Shown here: piece by piece, positions 1-6,860 of the stretch
Position numbering within the stretch: the first letter of the stretch is position 1
Layout: every line of letters begins with the position of its first letter
Assembly (NCBI GenBank): GCA_025362615.1
Contig: JANYFQ010000009.1
Span: 1 to 9,106, forward strand
DNA: 9,106 nt
Direction of reading: 5' to 3'
Origin: Hymenobacter sp.
GTDB lineage: Bacteria; Bacteroidota; Bacteroidia; Cytophagales; Hymenobacteraceae
Translations under genes and position numbers: made by a program
Notes under the pieces: generated by a model
Databases searched by the model: none
What the model saw: the letters and a program-made list of their open reading frames with translations, nothing else
What the model was told of the DNA's origin: nothing

Positions 1-45
1 GCGCCCCGCATTACATTTGGCGGACTACCAAAATATTTTGTCTTA

Positions 46-85
46 AAAAAAAGCGCCTCCCCGAAACCGGGGAGGCGCTTTTTTT
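46..85 (-). terminator. Intrinsic terminator, possibly bidirectional
   Basis: A perfect stem-loop: positions 46-62 are the reverse complement of 69-85, and the G63-C68 pair closes a four-base loop. The GC-rich core (GCGCCTCCCC and its complement) is flanked by an A-tract on the left and a T-tract on the right, so a transcript from either strand would end in a uridine run. It lies about 20 bases after the stop codon of the minus-strand lipoprotein gene and most likely ends that transcript. It may also stop transcription entering from the left of the window. Confidence 0.93.
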
Positions 86-105
86 ATCACGCAAAAGCCA
101 GAAGA

Positions 106-375
106 CTACTTCTTAACTTCTTCGGTCGTGGTGGTCGTGGTGGTGTTGGTGGCACCGGCCGGGTCCATGGCATCGGCCTTGTCGCCGAGGGCTTCGCCAG
201 CCTTGTCTGCCGAATCACGCACCATGTCAGCCTTGTCTTCCATGGCATCGGCTTTGGCTTCGCCAGCTTCTTTGATTTCGGTGCCAGCGGCCTCCATGTT
301 GTCTTCTTTCTTGCTGTCGCACGAAGCGAGCGAGAACGAAACGGCGGCCAGGGCGAGGAACAATACTTTTTTCAT
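106..375 (-). CDS. Small charged lipoprotein with lysine/alanine/aspartate repeats
   Basis: An 89-residue predicted lipoprotein. The start chosen is the ATG at 375: it opens directly on a signal peptide (MKK, then a hydrophobic run to about residue 16) and a lipobox LASC with Cys19. The longer ORF starting at 444 would place a non-signal leader in front. After lipidation the mature part is about 71 residues, almost all Ala, Glu, Asp and Lys, probably helical. It has short repeats of the KADAM type (residues 41-45 and 66-70), mirrored in the DNA by a 14-base exact repeat at 164-177 and 239-252. The tail has seven consecutive threonines (78-84, after an Asn-Thr) and ends EEVKK. The repeat style resembles LEA- or YtxH-like stress proteins, but I recognise no named family. 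It is a single gene followed by the terminator at 46-85. No convincing promoter box was found upstream. Function unknown; the lipoprotein call is firm. Confidence 0.85.
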   Translation of the reverse strand: MKKVLFLALAAVSFSLASCDSKKEDNMEAAGTEIKEAGEAKADAMEDKADMVRDSADKAGEALGDKADAMDPAGATNTTTTTTTEEVKK

Positions 376-539
376 GGTAGTGGGGGGATTTGAAAGGTTT
401 TTACGGTTCGACCCAAAAGCAGGCCGACCGATTTGACCCTTCATGCGGCACCTCGAAAAAAGTAACCCGCCGGGAAACGCATTTTTTCACCCATGTGCCT
501 GAACACCAGTAAATAAAAAATTCATCTGCTTGAATTCAG

Positions 540-555
540 GTTGCTTGCGAGCAAC
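540..555 (-). terminator. Weak candidate terminator hairpin after der
   Basis: A perfect 6-bp stem (GTTGCT and AGCAAC) with a four-base loop lies 11 bases beyond the der stop codon. On the minus strand it is followed, only after about 16 bases, by a T-rich stretch (positions 523 to 511). The gap between stem and T-tract is longer than in a canonical intrinsic terminator, so this is tentative. Apart from this hairpin and the T-rich stretch, the gap 376-566 shows no gene. Confidence 0.3.
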
Positions 556-566
556 AGCGGCCGGGC

Positions 567-1889
567 TTACTTCTTTCGAAAAACGATGCCAATCGGTACG
601 CCTGAGAAATCAAAATTCTCGCGGATGCGATTTTCGAGGTAGCGCGTGTAGCTCGTCATCACGTACTGCGGCAGGTTGCAGAAGAACGCGAAAACCGGGT
701 TGTGCGTGGGCAGTTGCGTGGCGTATTTGATGCGCACCAGCTTCCCCTTCTGGATGGGCGGCGGGTACTTCTCAATCAGCGGCAGCATGGTGTCGTTGAA
801 GAGCGAAGTCGGAATTTTACGCTTCTTATTTTGGAACACCTGAATGGCCGTTTCGATGGCTTTCAGTACCCGCTGCTTGTTGAGAACGGAGATAAAAACC
901 ACTGGCGGATACGCAATTGGCGCAATCTTCTCCATGATTTTGGCCTCAAATTCCTTGGCCGTATTCGTCTCCTTGTCCTCAATCAAATCCCACTTGTTAA
1001 CGAGGATGACGATGCCTTTGCGGTTTTTGTCGGCCAGGGCGATGATGTTCACGTCCTGGGCTTCGATGCTGCGGGTAGCGTCGAGCATTACGATGCACAC
1101 GTCGCAGTCTTCCAGGGCCCGCAAGGCCCGCATATTGGCGTAAAATTCAATGTCTTCGCTCACTTTGGCCTTGCGCCGCAGCCCGGCCGTGTCCACGAGC
1201 ATGAACTCGTTGCCGAAGGCGTTGTAGCGGGTGGCGATGCTGTCGCGGGTGGTGCCGGCGATGTCGGTCACGATGCTGCGCTCTTCGCCCAGCAGCAGGT
1301 TCACAAGGCTCGACTTGCCCACGTTGGGGCGGCCGAGCACGGCAATTTTGGGCACGTCGGAGTCGGGCTCCTCCTCGCCGGCATCGGCAAAGTGGCTCAC
1401 CACGGCATCGAGCAGCTCGCCGGTGCCGTGGCCGTTTTGGCTGCTGATGGCGTAAATTTCGTCTACGCCCAAGCCCAAAGCGTAAAACTCGCCCACGCCG
1501 TTGGCCCGCAGGTTGGTGTCGGCCTTGTTGGCTACCAGGTAGATGGGCTTTTTGCTCTGGTAGCGCCGCAGCACGTTGGCAAACTCCTGGTCGAGGCCGT
1601 GAACGCCGGCTTCGGCATCCACCAAAAACAGAATGACATCGGCTTCATCAATGGCAAGCTTGACTTGCTTGTTGATTTCATTCTCGAAAATATCGTCCGA
1701 ATTGTGGACGTAGCCGCCGGTGTCGATGACGGTGAAGTACTGTTCCGTCCAGTCGCCGTGGCCGTAGTGACGGTCGCGGGTCACGCCGCTCTCGTTGTCC
1801 ATGATGGCCTTGCGGGCACCCACGAGGCGGTTGAAAAGGGTCGATTTGCCCACGTTGGGGCGCCCGACAATGGCAATGGTATTACTCAT
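567..1889 (-). CDS. der: Ribosome biogenesis GTPase Der (EngA)
   Basis: A 440-residue tandem-GTPase protein that assists late assembly of the 50S ribosomal subunit in the cytoplasm. Two complete G domains are visible. The first has the P-loop GRPNVGKS at 9-16, the switch VTRDR near 36-40, DTGG at 56-59 and NKAD at 121-124. The second has GRPNVGKS at 186-193, GTTRD at 212-216, DTAG at 233-236 and NKWD at 298-301. A C-terminal KH-like domain (about 354-440) ends in a basic tail, as expected for the family, and the length is normal. The ATG at 1889 sits right before the first beta strand. The gene lies downstream of era in the same orientation, with 248 bases between them that hold a large inverted repeat and no TAnnTTTG box, so it may depend on transcription from era. 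Its only candidate terminator is the weak hairpin at 540-555. Confidence 0.98.
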   Translation of the reverse strand: MSNTIAIVGRPNVGKSTLFNRLVGARKAIMDNESGVTRDRHYGHGDWTEQYFTVIDTGGYVHNSDDIFENEINKQVKLAIDEADVILFLVDAEAGVHGLDQEFANVLRRYQSKKPIYLVANKADTNLRANGVGEFYALGLGVDEIYAISSQNGHGTGELLDAVVSHFADAGEEEPDSDVPKIAVLGRPNVGKSSLVNLLLGEERSIVTDIAGTTRDSIATRYNAFGNEFMLVDTAGLRRKAKVSEDIEFYANMRALRALEDCDVCIVMLDATRSIEAQDVNIIALADKNRKGIVILVNKWDLIEDKETNTAKEFEAKIMEKIAPIAYPPVVFISVLNKQRVLKAIETAIQVFQNKKRKIPTSLFNDTMLPLIEKYPPPIQKGKLVRIKYATQLPTHNPVFAFFCNLPQYVMTSYTRYLENRIRENFDFSGVPIGIVFRKK

Positions 1890-1962
1890 TTTGGTGTGGC
1901 CCCAGCCGCCGGCCCGACCAGGTTCCGGCAGTGCCCAGGGTGTGTTAAGTGGTTAATTGGTC

Positions 1963-1972
1963 GGGGGGGGGG
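1963..1972. repeat. Ten-base G homopolymer
   Basis: An uninterrupted run of ten G residues lies in the gap upstream of der, just outside the left arm of the inverted repeat. Such tracts are prone to slippage in replication and to miscounting in sequencing. No open reading frame I trust crosses it, so any effect would be on der expression and not on a protein. Confidence 0.9.
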
Positions 1973-1978
1973 TGGCGA

Positions 1979-2137
1979 GGCGGGGTGGTCTGACGACTTT
2001 TTCTGTCGTCTGGCCACTTCGTTGAACAGCCGGTCCGAGCAAGTATCCGGCGCAAGCGTTTGGTATTGAAGCGGTCCTGGCGCGAGTCGTTCAACGAAGT
2101 GGTCGGACGACAGAAAAAGTCGTCAGACCACCCCGCC
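1979..2137. repeat. Long inverted repeat element between era and der (49-bp arms)
   Basis: The left arm 1979-2027 and right arm 2089-2137 are reverse complements at 47 of 49 positions, with a 61-base spacer. Each arm carries a smaller hairpin, GACGAC and GTCGTC around a seven-base T-rich loop. The right arm ends on the base next to the era stop codon (2138-2140). Both mismatches would be G-U pairs in RNA from the plus strand but A-C mismatches in the era/der transcript. No target-site duplication and no transposase are visible. It could be a small non-autonomous element (MITE or REP-like) or an RNA structure that terminates or processes the era-der transcript. From memory I suspect this sequence recurs in Hymenobacter genomes, but that is not shown here. 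Confidence 0.85.
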
Positions 2138-3040
2138 CTACTGGTAGCCGAACCGCGCCAGCGCTTTTGCATCGCTGCGCCAGTTTTCGTTCACTTTTAC
2201 GTGCAGTTCCAAAAAAACCTTTTTCAGAAAAAACTTCTCCATTTCTTCCCGCGCCCAAGTACCGACCTTCTTCAAGGCTTCGCCTTTCTGGCCGATGATG
2301 ATGCCTTTCTGACTGCTGCGCTCGACGTAGATGATGCCCCGAATGCGAATGATATCCTCCTCTTCCTTAAACTCTTCGACGGCCACCTCGCAACTGTAGG
2401 GGACTTCTTTTTTGTAGAGCTTGAAGATTTTTTCGCGTACCATTTCGGCGGCGAAGAAGCGTTCGGGTTTGTCGGTCAGCTCATCTTTCGGGTAGTAGGG
2501 CGGGTGGACGGGCAGTTTTTCGAGCACCAACTGCAACACCCGCTCGGTGCCGAAGGCGTTGAGGGCCGAAATGGGCAGCACTTCGGTGGCGTTGGGCAAC
2601 TGCTCTTTCCAGTAGGCCAGCTTGTCTTCAACTTCGGCCTGGTCGGCCTGGTCTATTTTATTGACCAGCAGCAGGATGGGTGTGTCAATCATCTTGCGAA
2701 GGCGCTCCACCACCGGCTCCTCATCGTGCTTTTCGTAGATGTCGGTGACGAAAAGCACCACGTCGGCATCTTCCAAGGAGCTGTATACGAACGACATCAT
2801 GGCGTTGTGCAGTTCGTATTTGGGCTGAATGATGCCCGGCGTATCGGAGTAGATGAGCTGAAAATCGTCGCCGTTGAGAATGCCCAGGATGCGGTGCCGG
2901 GTGGTTTGGGCCTTGCTCGTGACGATGCTCAGCCGCTCGCCGACCAGCGCGTTCATCAGCGTCGATTTGCCCACGTTGGGCTTGCCGATGATGCTGACGA
3001 AGCCAGCGCGGTGCGGAGTGTTTTCGGGAATTTCGGGCAT
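2138..3040 (-). CDS. era: GTPase Era
   Basis: A 300-residue Ras-like GTPase with a KH RNA-binding domain. It binds the 3' end of 16S rRNA and promotes 30S subunit maturation, in the cytoplasm or loosely at the membrane. Visible motifs are the P-loop GKPNVGKS (19-26), the switch TTRH (46-49), DTPG (66-69), NKID (127-130), SAL (158-160), and the KH loop with IIIGQKGE near 247-254. The C-terminus is normal. The reading frame stays open to an ATG at 3154, but that start would add 38 residues unlike Era, and a promoter box at 3061-3068 lies inside the extension. The ATG at 3040 gives the usual family length and was chosen. The stop codon directly abuts the inverted repeat. The next gene in the same direction is der, so the two ribosome-assembly GTPases probably form one unit. 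It is divergent from hemH. Confidence 0.97.
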   Translation of the reverse strand: MPEIPENTPHRAGFVSIIGKPNVGKSTLMNALVGERLSIVTSKAQTTRHRILGILNGDDFQLIYSDTPGIIQPKYELHNAMMSFVYSSLEDADVVLFVTDIYEKHDEEPVVERLRKMIDTPILLLVNKIDQADQAEVEDKLAYWKEQLPNATEVLPISALNAFGTERVLQLVLEKLPVHPPYYPKDELTDKPERFFAAEMVREKIFKLYKKEVPYSCEVAVEEFKEEEDIIRIRGIIYVERSSQKGIIIGQKGEALKKVGTWAREEMEKFFLKKVFLELHVKVNENWRSDAKALARFGYQ

Positions 3041-3060
3041 GGGCGTAGGCAATCGGGCCG

Positions 3061-3068
3061 CAAAGGTA
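3061..3068 (-). promoter_or_regulatory. Bacteroidota -7 promoter box for era
   Basis: On the minus strand this reads TACCTTTG, an exact match to the Bacteroidota -7 consensus TAnnTTTG. It lies 20 bases before the ATG at 3040, giving a short leader. No exact TTG occurs at the -33 position; the region there is T-rich on the minus strand. The box supports the shorter era start. Confidence 0.65.
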
Positions 3069-3216
3069 CGACTTATGTGGCAGAAAATAAGGCCGCTGCG
3101 TGGCTTTTGTGGCGAGGGTGGGCTTAGCGGGCAAATAGGGCAGGCGGGCGGCACAACCCAAACGGGGGTTGGCGTGTTGAGAGCGACTTGGCGGCGGGCA
3201 TGGCTTGTGGCCGTAT

Positions 3217-3224
3217 TAGCTTTG
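3217..3224 (+). promoter_or_regulatory. Bacteroidota -7 promoter box for hemH
   Basis: TAGCTTTG matches the -7 consensus TAnnTTTG exactly and points towards hemH. The nearest upstream TTG triplets (3188-3190 and 3205-3207) are 26 and 9 bases away, outside the usual spacing of roughly 17-23, so the -33 element is not convincing. Transcription from here would start near 3231 and carry both hairpin repeats in the leader. Confidence 0.55.
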
Positions 3225-3235
3225 TTTTGATGTTT

Positions 3236-3299
3236 TGACGTGCGGGTTTCCGGCCCGTGTTAGCCCCTGACGCGCGGGTTGAAAACCCGCGCTACCGCT
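3236..3299 (+). repeat. Two tandem 32-base REP-like hairpin repeats in the hemH leader
   Basis: Two 32-base units (3236-3267 and 3268-3299) both begin TGACG, share GCGGGTT and CCCG, and agree at 21 of 32 positions. The second forms a perfect 9-bp stem (3272-3280 with 3284-3292) around a GAA loop. The first forms a weaker stem using G-U pairs (3240-3246 with 3254-3260). The array ends one base before the hemH ATG. The core, a GCGGGTT arm facing an AACCCGC arm, resembles the dispersed palindromes that REP-associated transposases mobilise; whether it recurs in this genome cannot be seen from one window. Confidence 0.75.
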
Positions 3300-3300
3300 T

Positions 3301-4374
3301 ATGACCCCCGAAATCGTCCCTGTTCTTACCGCTGCCCCGAGCCACCCCGCCGCCCGCATTGGTGTGCTGCTCGTGAACCTGGGCACGCCCGACTCGCCCA
3401 ACACGCCCGATGTGCGGCGCTACCTCAATGAGTTTCTGACCGATGGGCGGGTGGTCGATATGCCCGCCGCCATCCGCTACCCGCTGTTTCGGGGGTTGGT
3501 AGTGCCGCTGCGGGCTCCTAAGTCGGCCAAAATATATAAGGAACTGTGGGACGAGGAGCGCGGCTCGCCGCTGCTTTTTCACGGCCTCGACCTGCAAAAA
3601 GCCGTGCAGGCCGCACTGGGGCCGCAGTACGTGGTGGCCTTCGGAATGCGCTACCAAAACCCCGGCGTCGAGAAGGCGCTGACCGAATTGCGCGACGTCG
3701 AAGTGGAGCGCATCATCGTGCTGCCGCTGTTTCCGCAGTACGCCTCGGCCAGTACGGGCTCGGTGCAGGAAAAGGTGATGGACATCGTAAAAGACTGGTG
3801 GATAGTACCCAGCATCAGCTTCATCAGTCAGTTTGCCACCGAGCCGGGCTTTATTGCCAGCCTTGTGGCGCGGGGCCGGGCCGCGATGGAACGGCAGCAC
3901 TACGACCACTTCGTGTTCAGCTACCACGGCATTCCCGAGCGGCACGTCAAGAAGGGCGACCCCACCAATTACTGCGTTTTCGGCAATTGCTGCGACACAC
4001 TCACCGAGAAAAACCGCTACTGCTACCGGGCGCAATGCTTCGCCACTTCGCGCCTCATGGCCGAGGGCCTGGGCCTGCGGCCCGAGCAGTACACGGTGTG
4101 CTTCCAAAGCCGCCTGCAAAGCCGCCTGCGCGACCCCTGGCTGCAACCCTACACCGACGAGGCCCTCAAGGAATTTCCGGCCAAAGGCATCAAGCACGTG
4201 CTGGCTTTCTCGCCCGCCTTCGTGGCCGATTGCCTGGAAACGACCATCGAAGTCGGCGAAGAATTCAAAGAGCTGTTCGAGGAACACGGCGGCGAGCATT
4301 GGGAACTGGTGCCTTCGCTCAACTCGGAGCCGGTGTGGGTGGAAGCAGTGGCCGACATGGTGCGCCGGAGTTAG
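3301..4374 (+). CDS. hemH: Ferrochelatase
   Basis: A 357-residue ferrochelatase, which inserts ferrous iron into a porphyrin at the end of haem synthesis. Seen motifs are GVLLVNLGTPDSP at 21-33, the catalytic-site segment SYHGIPERH at 207-215 with the conserved His209, QSRLQSR at 269-275, and FSPAFVADCLETTIEVGEE at 303-321 with the conserved acidic residues of the second metal-facing helix. A cysteine-rich insert follows the catalytic segment (C225, C230, C231, C241, C246). I recall similar inserts in Bacteroidota homologues, where they may bind a metal or Fe-S cluster, but that is inference. The first 18 or so residues are extra compared with short homologues, but no better ATG lies downstream before the core. 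The gene has a TAnnTTTG box at 3217 and a hairpin-filled leader, and converges on the PRC-barrel gene with only 12 bases between them. Confidence 0.97.
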   Translation: MTPEIVPVLTAAPSHPAARIGVLLVNLGTPDSPNTPDVRRYLNEFLTDGRVVDMPAAIRYPLFRGLVVPLRAPKSAKIYKELWDEERGSPLLFHGLDLQKAVQAALGPQYVVAFGMRYQNPGVEKALTELRDVEVERIIVLPLFPQYASASTGSVQEKVMDIVKDWWIVPSISFISQFATEPGFIASLVARGRAAMERQHYDHFVFSYHGIPERHVKKGDPTNYCVFGNCCDTLTEKNRYCYRAQCFATSRLMAEGLGLRPEQYTVCFQSRLQSRLRDPWLQPYTDEALKEFPAKGIKHVLAFSPAFVADCLETTIEVGEEFKELFEEHGGEHWELVPSLNSEPVWVEAVADMVRRS

Positions 4375-4386
4375 GGCGGTGTAAGT

Positions 4387-4821
4387 TCAACGGGTGTAAA
4401 ACGCCCCCGCGTCGTAGCTGGAACGGTCGTAAAAGTCGCCCACGGCGGGCTTTTTGCCCAGCGCCTGCAACATGGCTTCTTCGTACTCGCGGGTAATCTG
4501 CAGCTCCACGTAGGGCGGGTAGCGCAGCACGGTTTCCTGGCTGAGGGCGGGCACGAACACGTTGTCGTCTTCGGCATCGAGCGCGGCTACGCCAATGGGC
4601 AGCAGGATGTGGTTTTCGTGGGCACTGATGGCGAACCGTTCGTCCAGCTCCACGTCGAGGTAGCGCACTTTCAGCGCCTCGGGGTCGATGATAAGCTCGG
4701 ATACGTGGCCCAGCGGCTTGCCATCGGCCCCGCGCACCGTCCAGCCGCGCACGTCGGGCTGGCCGGTGGCCACTTCAAAGTCGGGCAGGTCGCGCAGGCG
4801 GCGCAGGGGCGGAGTAGTCAT
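4387..4821 (-). CDS. PRC-barrel domain protein
   Basis: A 144-residue soluble protein. Residues about 15-95 fit a PRC-barrel: a beta strand with WTVRGADGKPLGHVSELIID (27-46), then LKVRYLDVELD, then HILLPIGVAALD (71-82). That is the strand order and glycine pattern of the small beta-barrel first described in the photosynthetic reaction centre H subunit and in RimM. No signal peptide or membrane segment is seen. The C-terminal 50 residues are polar and tyrosine-rich (YPPYVELQ, DFYDRSSYD) and outside the barrel. In non-photosynthetic bacteria such proteins are of largely unknown role and are often linked to stress or envelope functions; nothing here fixes it. It starts 30 bases after the stop of the membrane-anchored gene upstream, so the two are probably cotranscribed, and it is convergent with hemH. 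Confidence 0.8.
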   Translation of the reverse strand: MTTPPLRRLRDLPDFEVATGQPDVRGWTVRGADGKPLGHVSELIIDPEALKVRYLDVELDERFAISAHENHILLPIGVAALDAEDDNVFVPALSQETVLRYPPYVELQITREYEEAMLQALGKKPAVGDFYDRSSYDAGAFYTR

Positions 4822-4851
4822 GGCTTTTAGGGAGAAATACGGGGGTAGTGC

Positions 4852-5484
4852 CTAGCGGGCGGGCGCACTCAACTCGTCGGCCAGCGCCGTGGCACGGGCC
4901 ACAAAGTCGTGGTTTTGCTGCTGCTCGGCGGCCGTGGCGTCGCGCCCGCTGAGGGCGGCGGCCTGGGCTTGCAGGGCCAGCGCATCGGCCTCCAGCGCCG
5001 GGTAGCCGTGCTGCTGAATGGTGTGCAGGTACGTGGCCACCGCCACCAGGCCGGGGCGCAGGCCCGCACGGGCGTCGCCGTCAGCAAGGCGGGCGGTGGC
5101 GCTGGTGAGGTTGTCGCGCTGCTCGCGGATGTTGACATCCTCGCGCAGGTCGGGGCGGTCGGCCAGGTCGGTGAGGGTGCCGACGAGCGCCAGCAACTCG
5201 GACTTGGTGGCCGAGGCTTCGGCGGCCTGGCTTTCGGGCTGGGCCACGCCGGCGGCCGCATCGGCGGGCGGCGGCGTGGCGCGGGCGTCGGCAGCGGGCG
5301 AGTTGGGCGCGAGGCTATCGACGGGCGCGGCAACCTCCTGACGCACAGCGGGCGGGGCGGGTTCGTCGGCGGGTGCGGGGCGCAGAAAAAACCAGGCGGC
5401 CCCGGCCAGCAGTGCCAGGGCTAACACCACGAGCAGCCAAGGGCTGGGCGATGCTTTTTTGCGTTGAATGTCGATGTTGGCCAC
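4852..5484 (-). CDS. Single-pass membrane protein with Ala/Pro-rich linker, unknown function
   Basis: A 210-residue protein of no family I recognise. The frame is open to an ATG at 5583, but the first 33 residues of that version are arginine- and glycine-rich and look untranslated. The GTG at 5484 gives a start MANIDIQRKK directly before the membrane segment and is preferred. Layout: a short basic cytoplasmic end (1-13), one transmembrane helix at about 15-34, an Ala/Pro/Glu-rich linker (35-92), then an alanine-rich, probably all-helical domain (93-210), presumably in the periplasm. No catalytic motif is visible and there are no cysteines. It is followed after 30 bases by the PRC-barrel gene, suggesting a two-gene unit. 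Upstream on the minus strand there is a partial -7 like sequence (CTATTTTG, 5525 to 5518), too weak to call. The start codon choice is about 80 percent certain. Confidence 0.72.
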   Translation of the reverse strand: MANIDIQRKKASPSPWLLVVLALALLAGAAWFFLRPAPADEPAPPAVRQEVAAPVDSLAPNSPAADARATPPPADAAAGVAQPESQAAEASATKSELLALVGTLTDLADRPDLREDVNIREQRDNLTSATARLADGDARAGLRPGLVAVATYLHTIQQHGYPALEADALALQAQAAALSGRDATAAEQQQNHDFVARATALADELSAPAR

Positions 5485-5644
5485 GGCGGGATGGAAATGG
5501 GTTTTCAAACGGGCCTGCAAAATAGCCCTCACGCGGCACAAACGCGGCCCCGGCCCCCTTTTCCGACCCGGCCCACCGGACAAACGGCACCGTGCCTACG
5601 GTCGTGCCAACGGCCGGGGCCGTAAGTTCGTGGCGACGGTTCCG

Positions 5645-5652
5645 TTATTTTG
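5645..5652 (+). promoter_or_regulatory. Possible -7 box for the DUF2157 gene
   Basis: TTATTTTG differs from TAnnTTTG at one defined position and sits 78 bases before the ATG at 5731. No TTG triplet at the -33 position was found. The 246-base divergent gap 5485-5730 otherwise holds only GC-rich sequence with no gene I can support. Confidence 0.3.
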
Positions 5653-5730
5653 CGACATCTGGCGGCCCCTGCGGCGCGGGCTGACCCCGCCGCTCCTCCT
5701 CTCGCCACTGGCCCACGGCCTACCCCGCTC

Positions 5731-6747
5731 ATGCCCCCTCCCCTGCCCGACCCCTACCTCGCTGACCTCGAACGCCGGGGCCTGCTGCCGCCCGCCCAGG
5801 CCGCCGCCATCGCCGCCGACGAGGCCCAACGGCCCTTTTCGCTCCACTATGAACTGCGGGCGTTGCTCTACCTTGGCATTACGCTGCTGGCCGGCGGCCT
5901 GGGCGTACTGGTGTACCAAAACATCGACACCATTGGCCACGAAGTCATTATCGCCGCCGTGGGGCTGCTCATGGCGGCGTGCTTCGGCTACGCAGCGCGG
6001 CACCGGGCGGCGTTCACCTGGGGCGTGGCCCCCAAAACGTCCGTCGGGGCCGACTACCTGCTCGTGCTGGCCTGCCTGCTTTTTGTGGTGCTCGAAGGCT
6101 ACGTCCAATACCGTTACAACCTATTCGGCAACCGCTATGGCCTGGCCACGGCCCTGCTGGCGCTGGTGTTCGTCCCCCTCGCTTACCGCTTCGACCATCG
6201 CGGGGTGCTGGCCATGGGCCTGAGCGCCCTCGCGGCCTGGGTGGGCCTGAGCGCCGCCCCCCTGCGAGTGTTTGAGAATGACTTTGGCAACGCCAGCATC
6301 CGGGCCGCCGCCCTGAGCCTGGGCTTGGCGCTGGTCGTAGCCGGTTTGTGGTCCGAACACCAGCAGCGCAAGGCCCACTTCGCCTTCACTTACCTGCTGC
6401 TGGGCTGCAACTTGGCCCTGCTGGCGCTAGGTGCCACCATGGTCATGGCCAGTTTTGACAGCCTGGTACTGCTGAGTTTGCTGGCCGCCGCCGGCACCCT
6501 GGCCGTGTGCGTGGGCCTGTACTGGTACGCCCGGCGCACGCGCTCCTACTGGTTTCTGGTGCTGAGCGCGGGCTACGGCTACTTTGCCGTGTGCTGGGCG
6601 GTGGGCCAACTGCTTGTTTTGCTGCCTTCGGAAATCTGGTTCGCATCGGCCTATTTGTTCTTGCCGCTCTCGGTGGGCCTAGTGGTGTTTTTCTTCGTGA
6701 ACATCCGCAAGCTCATGCCGGACGAAAAACCCGACCAGCGTTTATAA
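5731..6747 (+). CDS. DUF2157-type multi-pass membrane protein
   Basis: A 338-residue integral membrane protein. The N-terminal cytoplasmic helix (YLADLERRGLLPPAQAAAI, 9-27) followed by the first two hydrophobic segments (43-63, 71-90) matches the pattern of DUF2157: a short helical region of the LERRGLL..AQ..AI kind, then G-rich membrane helices. I count about ten hydrophobic segments in all, with further ones near 107-127, 134-152, 158-177, 189-207, 216-240, 244-266, 271-294 and 304-325, ending in a short charged tail. The family has no established biochemical function. The frame is open from a TTG at 5650, but that TTG lies inside a promoter-like box and the extra residues are low-complexity, so the ATG at 5731 was chosen. 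It is followed after 113 bases by a related gene in the same direction. Confidence 0.85.
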   Translation: MPPPLPDPYLADLERRGLLPPAQAAAIAADEAQRPFSLHYELRALLYLGITLLAGGLGVLVYQNIDTIGHEVIIAAVGLLMAACFGYAARHRAAFTWGVAPKTSVGADYLLVLACLLFVVLEGYVQYRYNLFGNRYGLATALLALVFVPLAYRFDHRGVLAMGLSALAAWVGLSAAPLRVFENDFGNASIRAAALSLGLALVVAGLWSEHQQRKAHFAFTYLLLGCNLALLALGATMVMASFDSLVLLSLLAAAGTLAVCVGLYWYARRTRSYWFLVLSAGYGYFAVCWAVGQLLVLLPSEIWFASAYLFLPLSVGLVVFFFVNIRKLMPDEKPDQRL

Positions 6748-6783
6748 TTCTGCAAACCAATGTGTCTGCTTTTGATTGAAGTT

Positions 6784-6802
6784 GCACGTTCGCCTTACGT
6801 GC
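6784..6802 (+). other. Short palindromic hairpin between the two membrane-protein genes
   Basis: GCACGT (6784-6789) and ACGTGC (6797-6802) form a perfect 6-bp inverted repeat around seven bases. There is no T-run after it, so it is not a standard terminator; it could be an operator or an mRNA hairpin. No TAnnTTTG box occurs in the 113-base gap, which favours cotranscription of the two genes. Confidence 0.35.
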
Positions 6803-6860
6803 CCAAAACCCCAACGCCCTGGCTTGCGAGCTGAAACGCACGCTCCAAACCCAACCTTCT

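Noticed and set aside
376..444. Extended start of the lipoprotein gene
   Set aside because: The extra 23 residues would precede the signal peptide and hide the lipoprotein start; the ATG at 375 is the better choice.
457..464. TACTTTTT on the minus strand as a promoter for the lipoprotein gene
   Set aside because: The last base of the -7 box differs and no TTG lies at the right spacing.
702..2069. Long plus-strand open frame of 455 codons
   Set aside because: It is antisense to der and continues into the inverted repeat; der has all GTPase motifs, and the plus-strand product is low-complexity Gly/Ala/Val/His-rich sequence with no recognisable domain.
2060..3127. Plus-strand open frame of 355 codons
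   Set aside because: It is antisense to era, whose motifs are complete; the open frame is an effect of high G+C codon bias.
3041..3154. Extended start of era at 3154
   Set aside because: The extension is unlike Era and contains the promoter box at 3061-3068.
3292..4299. Minus-strand open frame of 335 codons
   Set aside because: It is antisense to hemH, which is clearly the real gene.
5650..5730. TTG start for the DUF2157 gene
   Set aside because: This TTG lies in a promoter-like box and adds low-complexity residues; the ATG at 5731 fits better.
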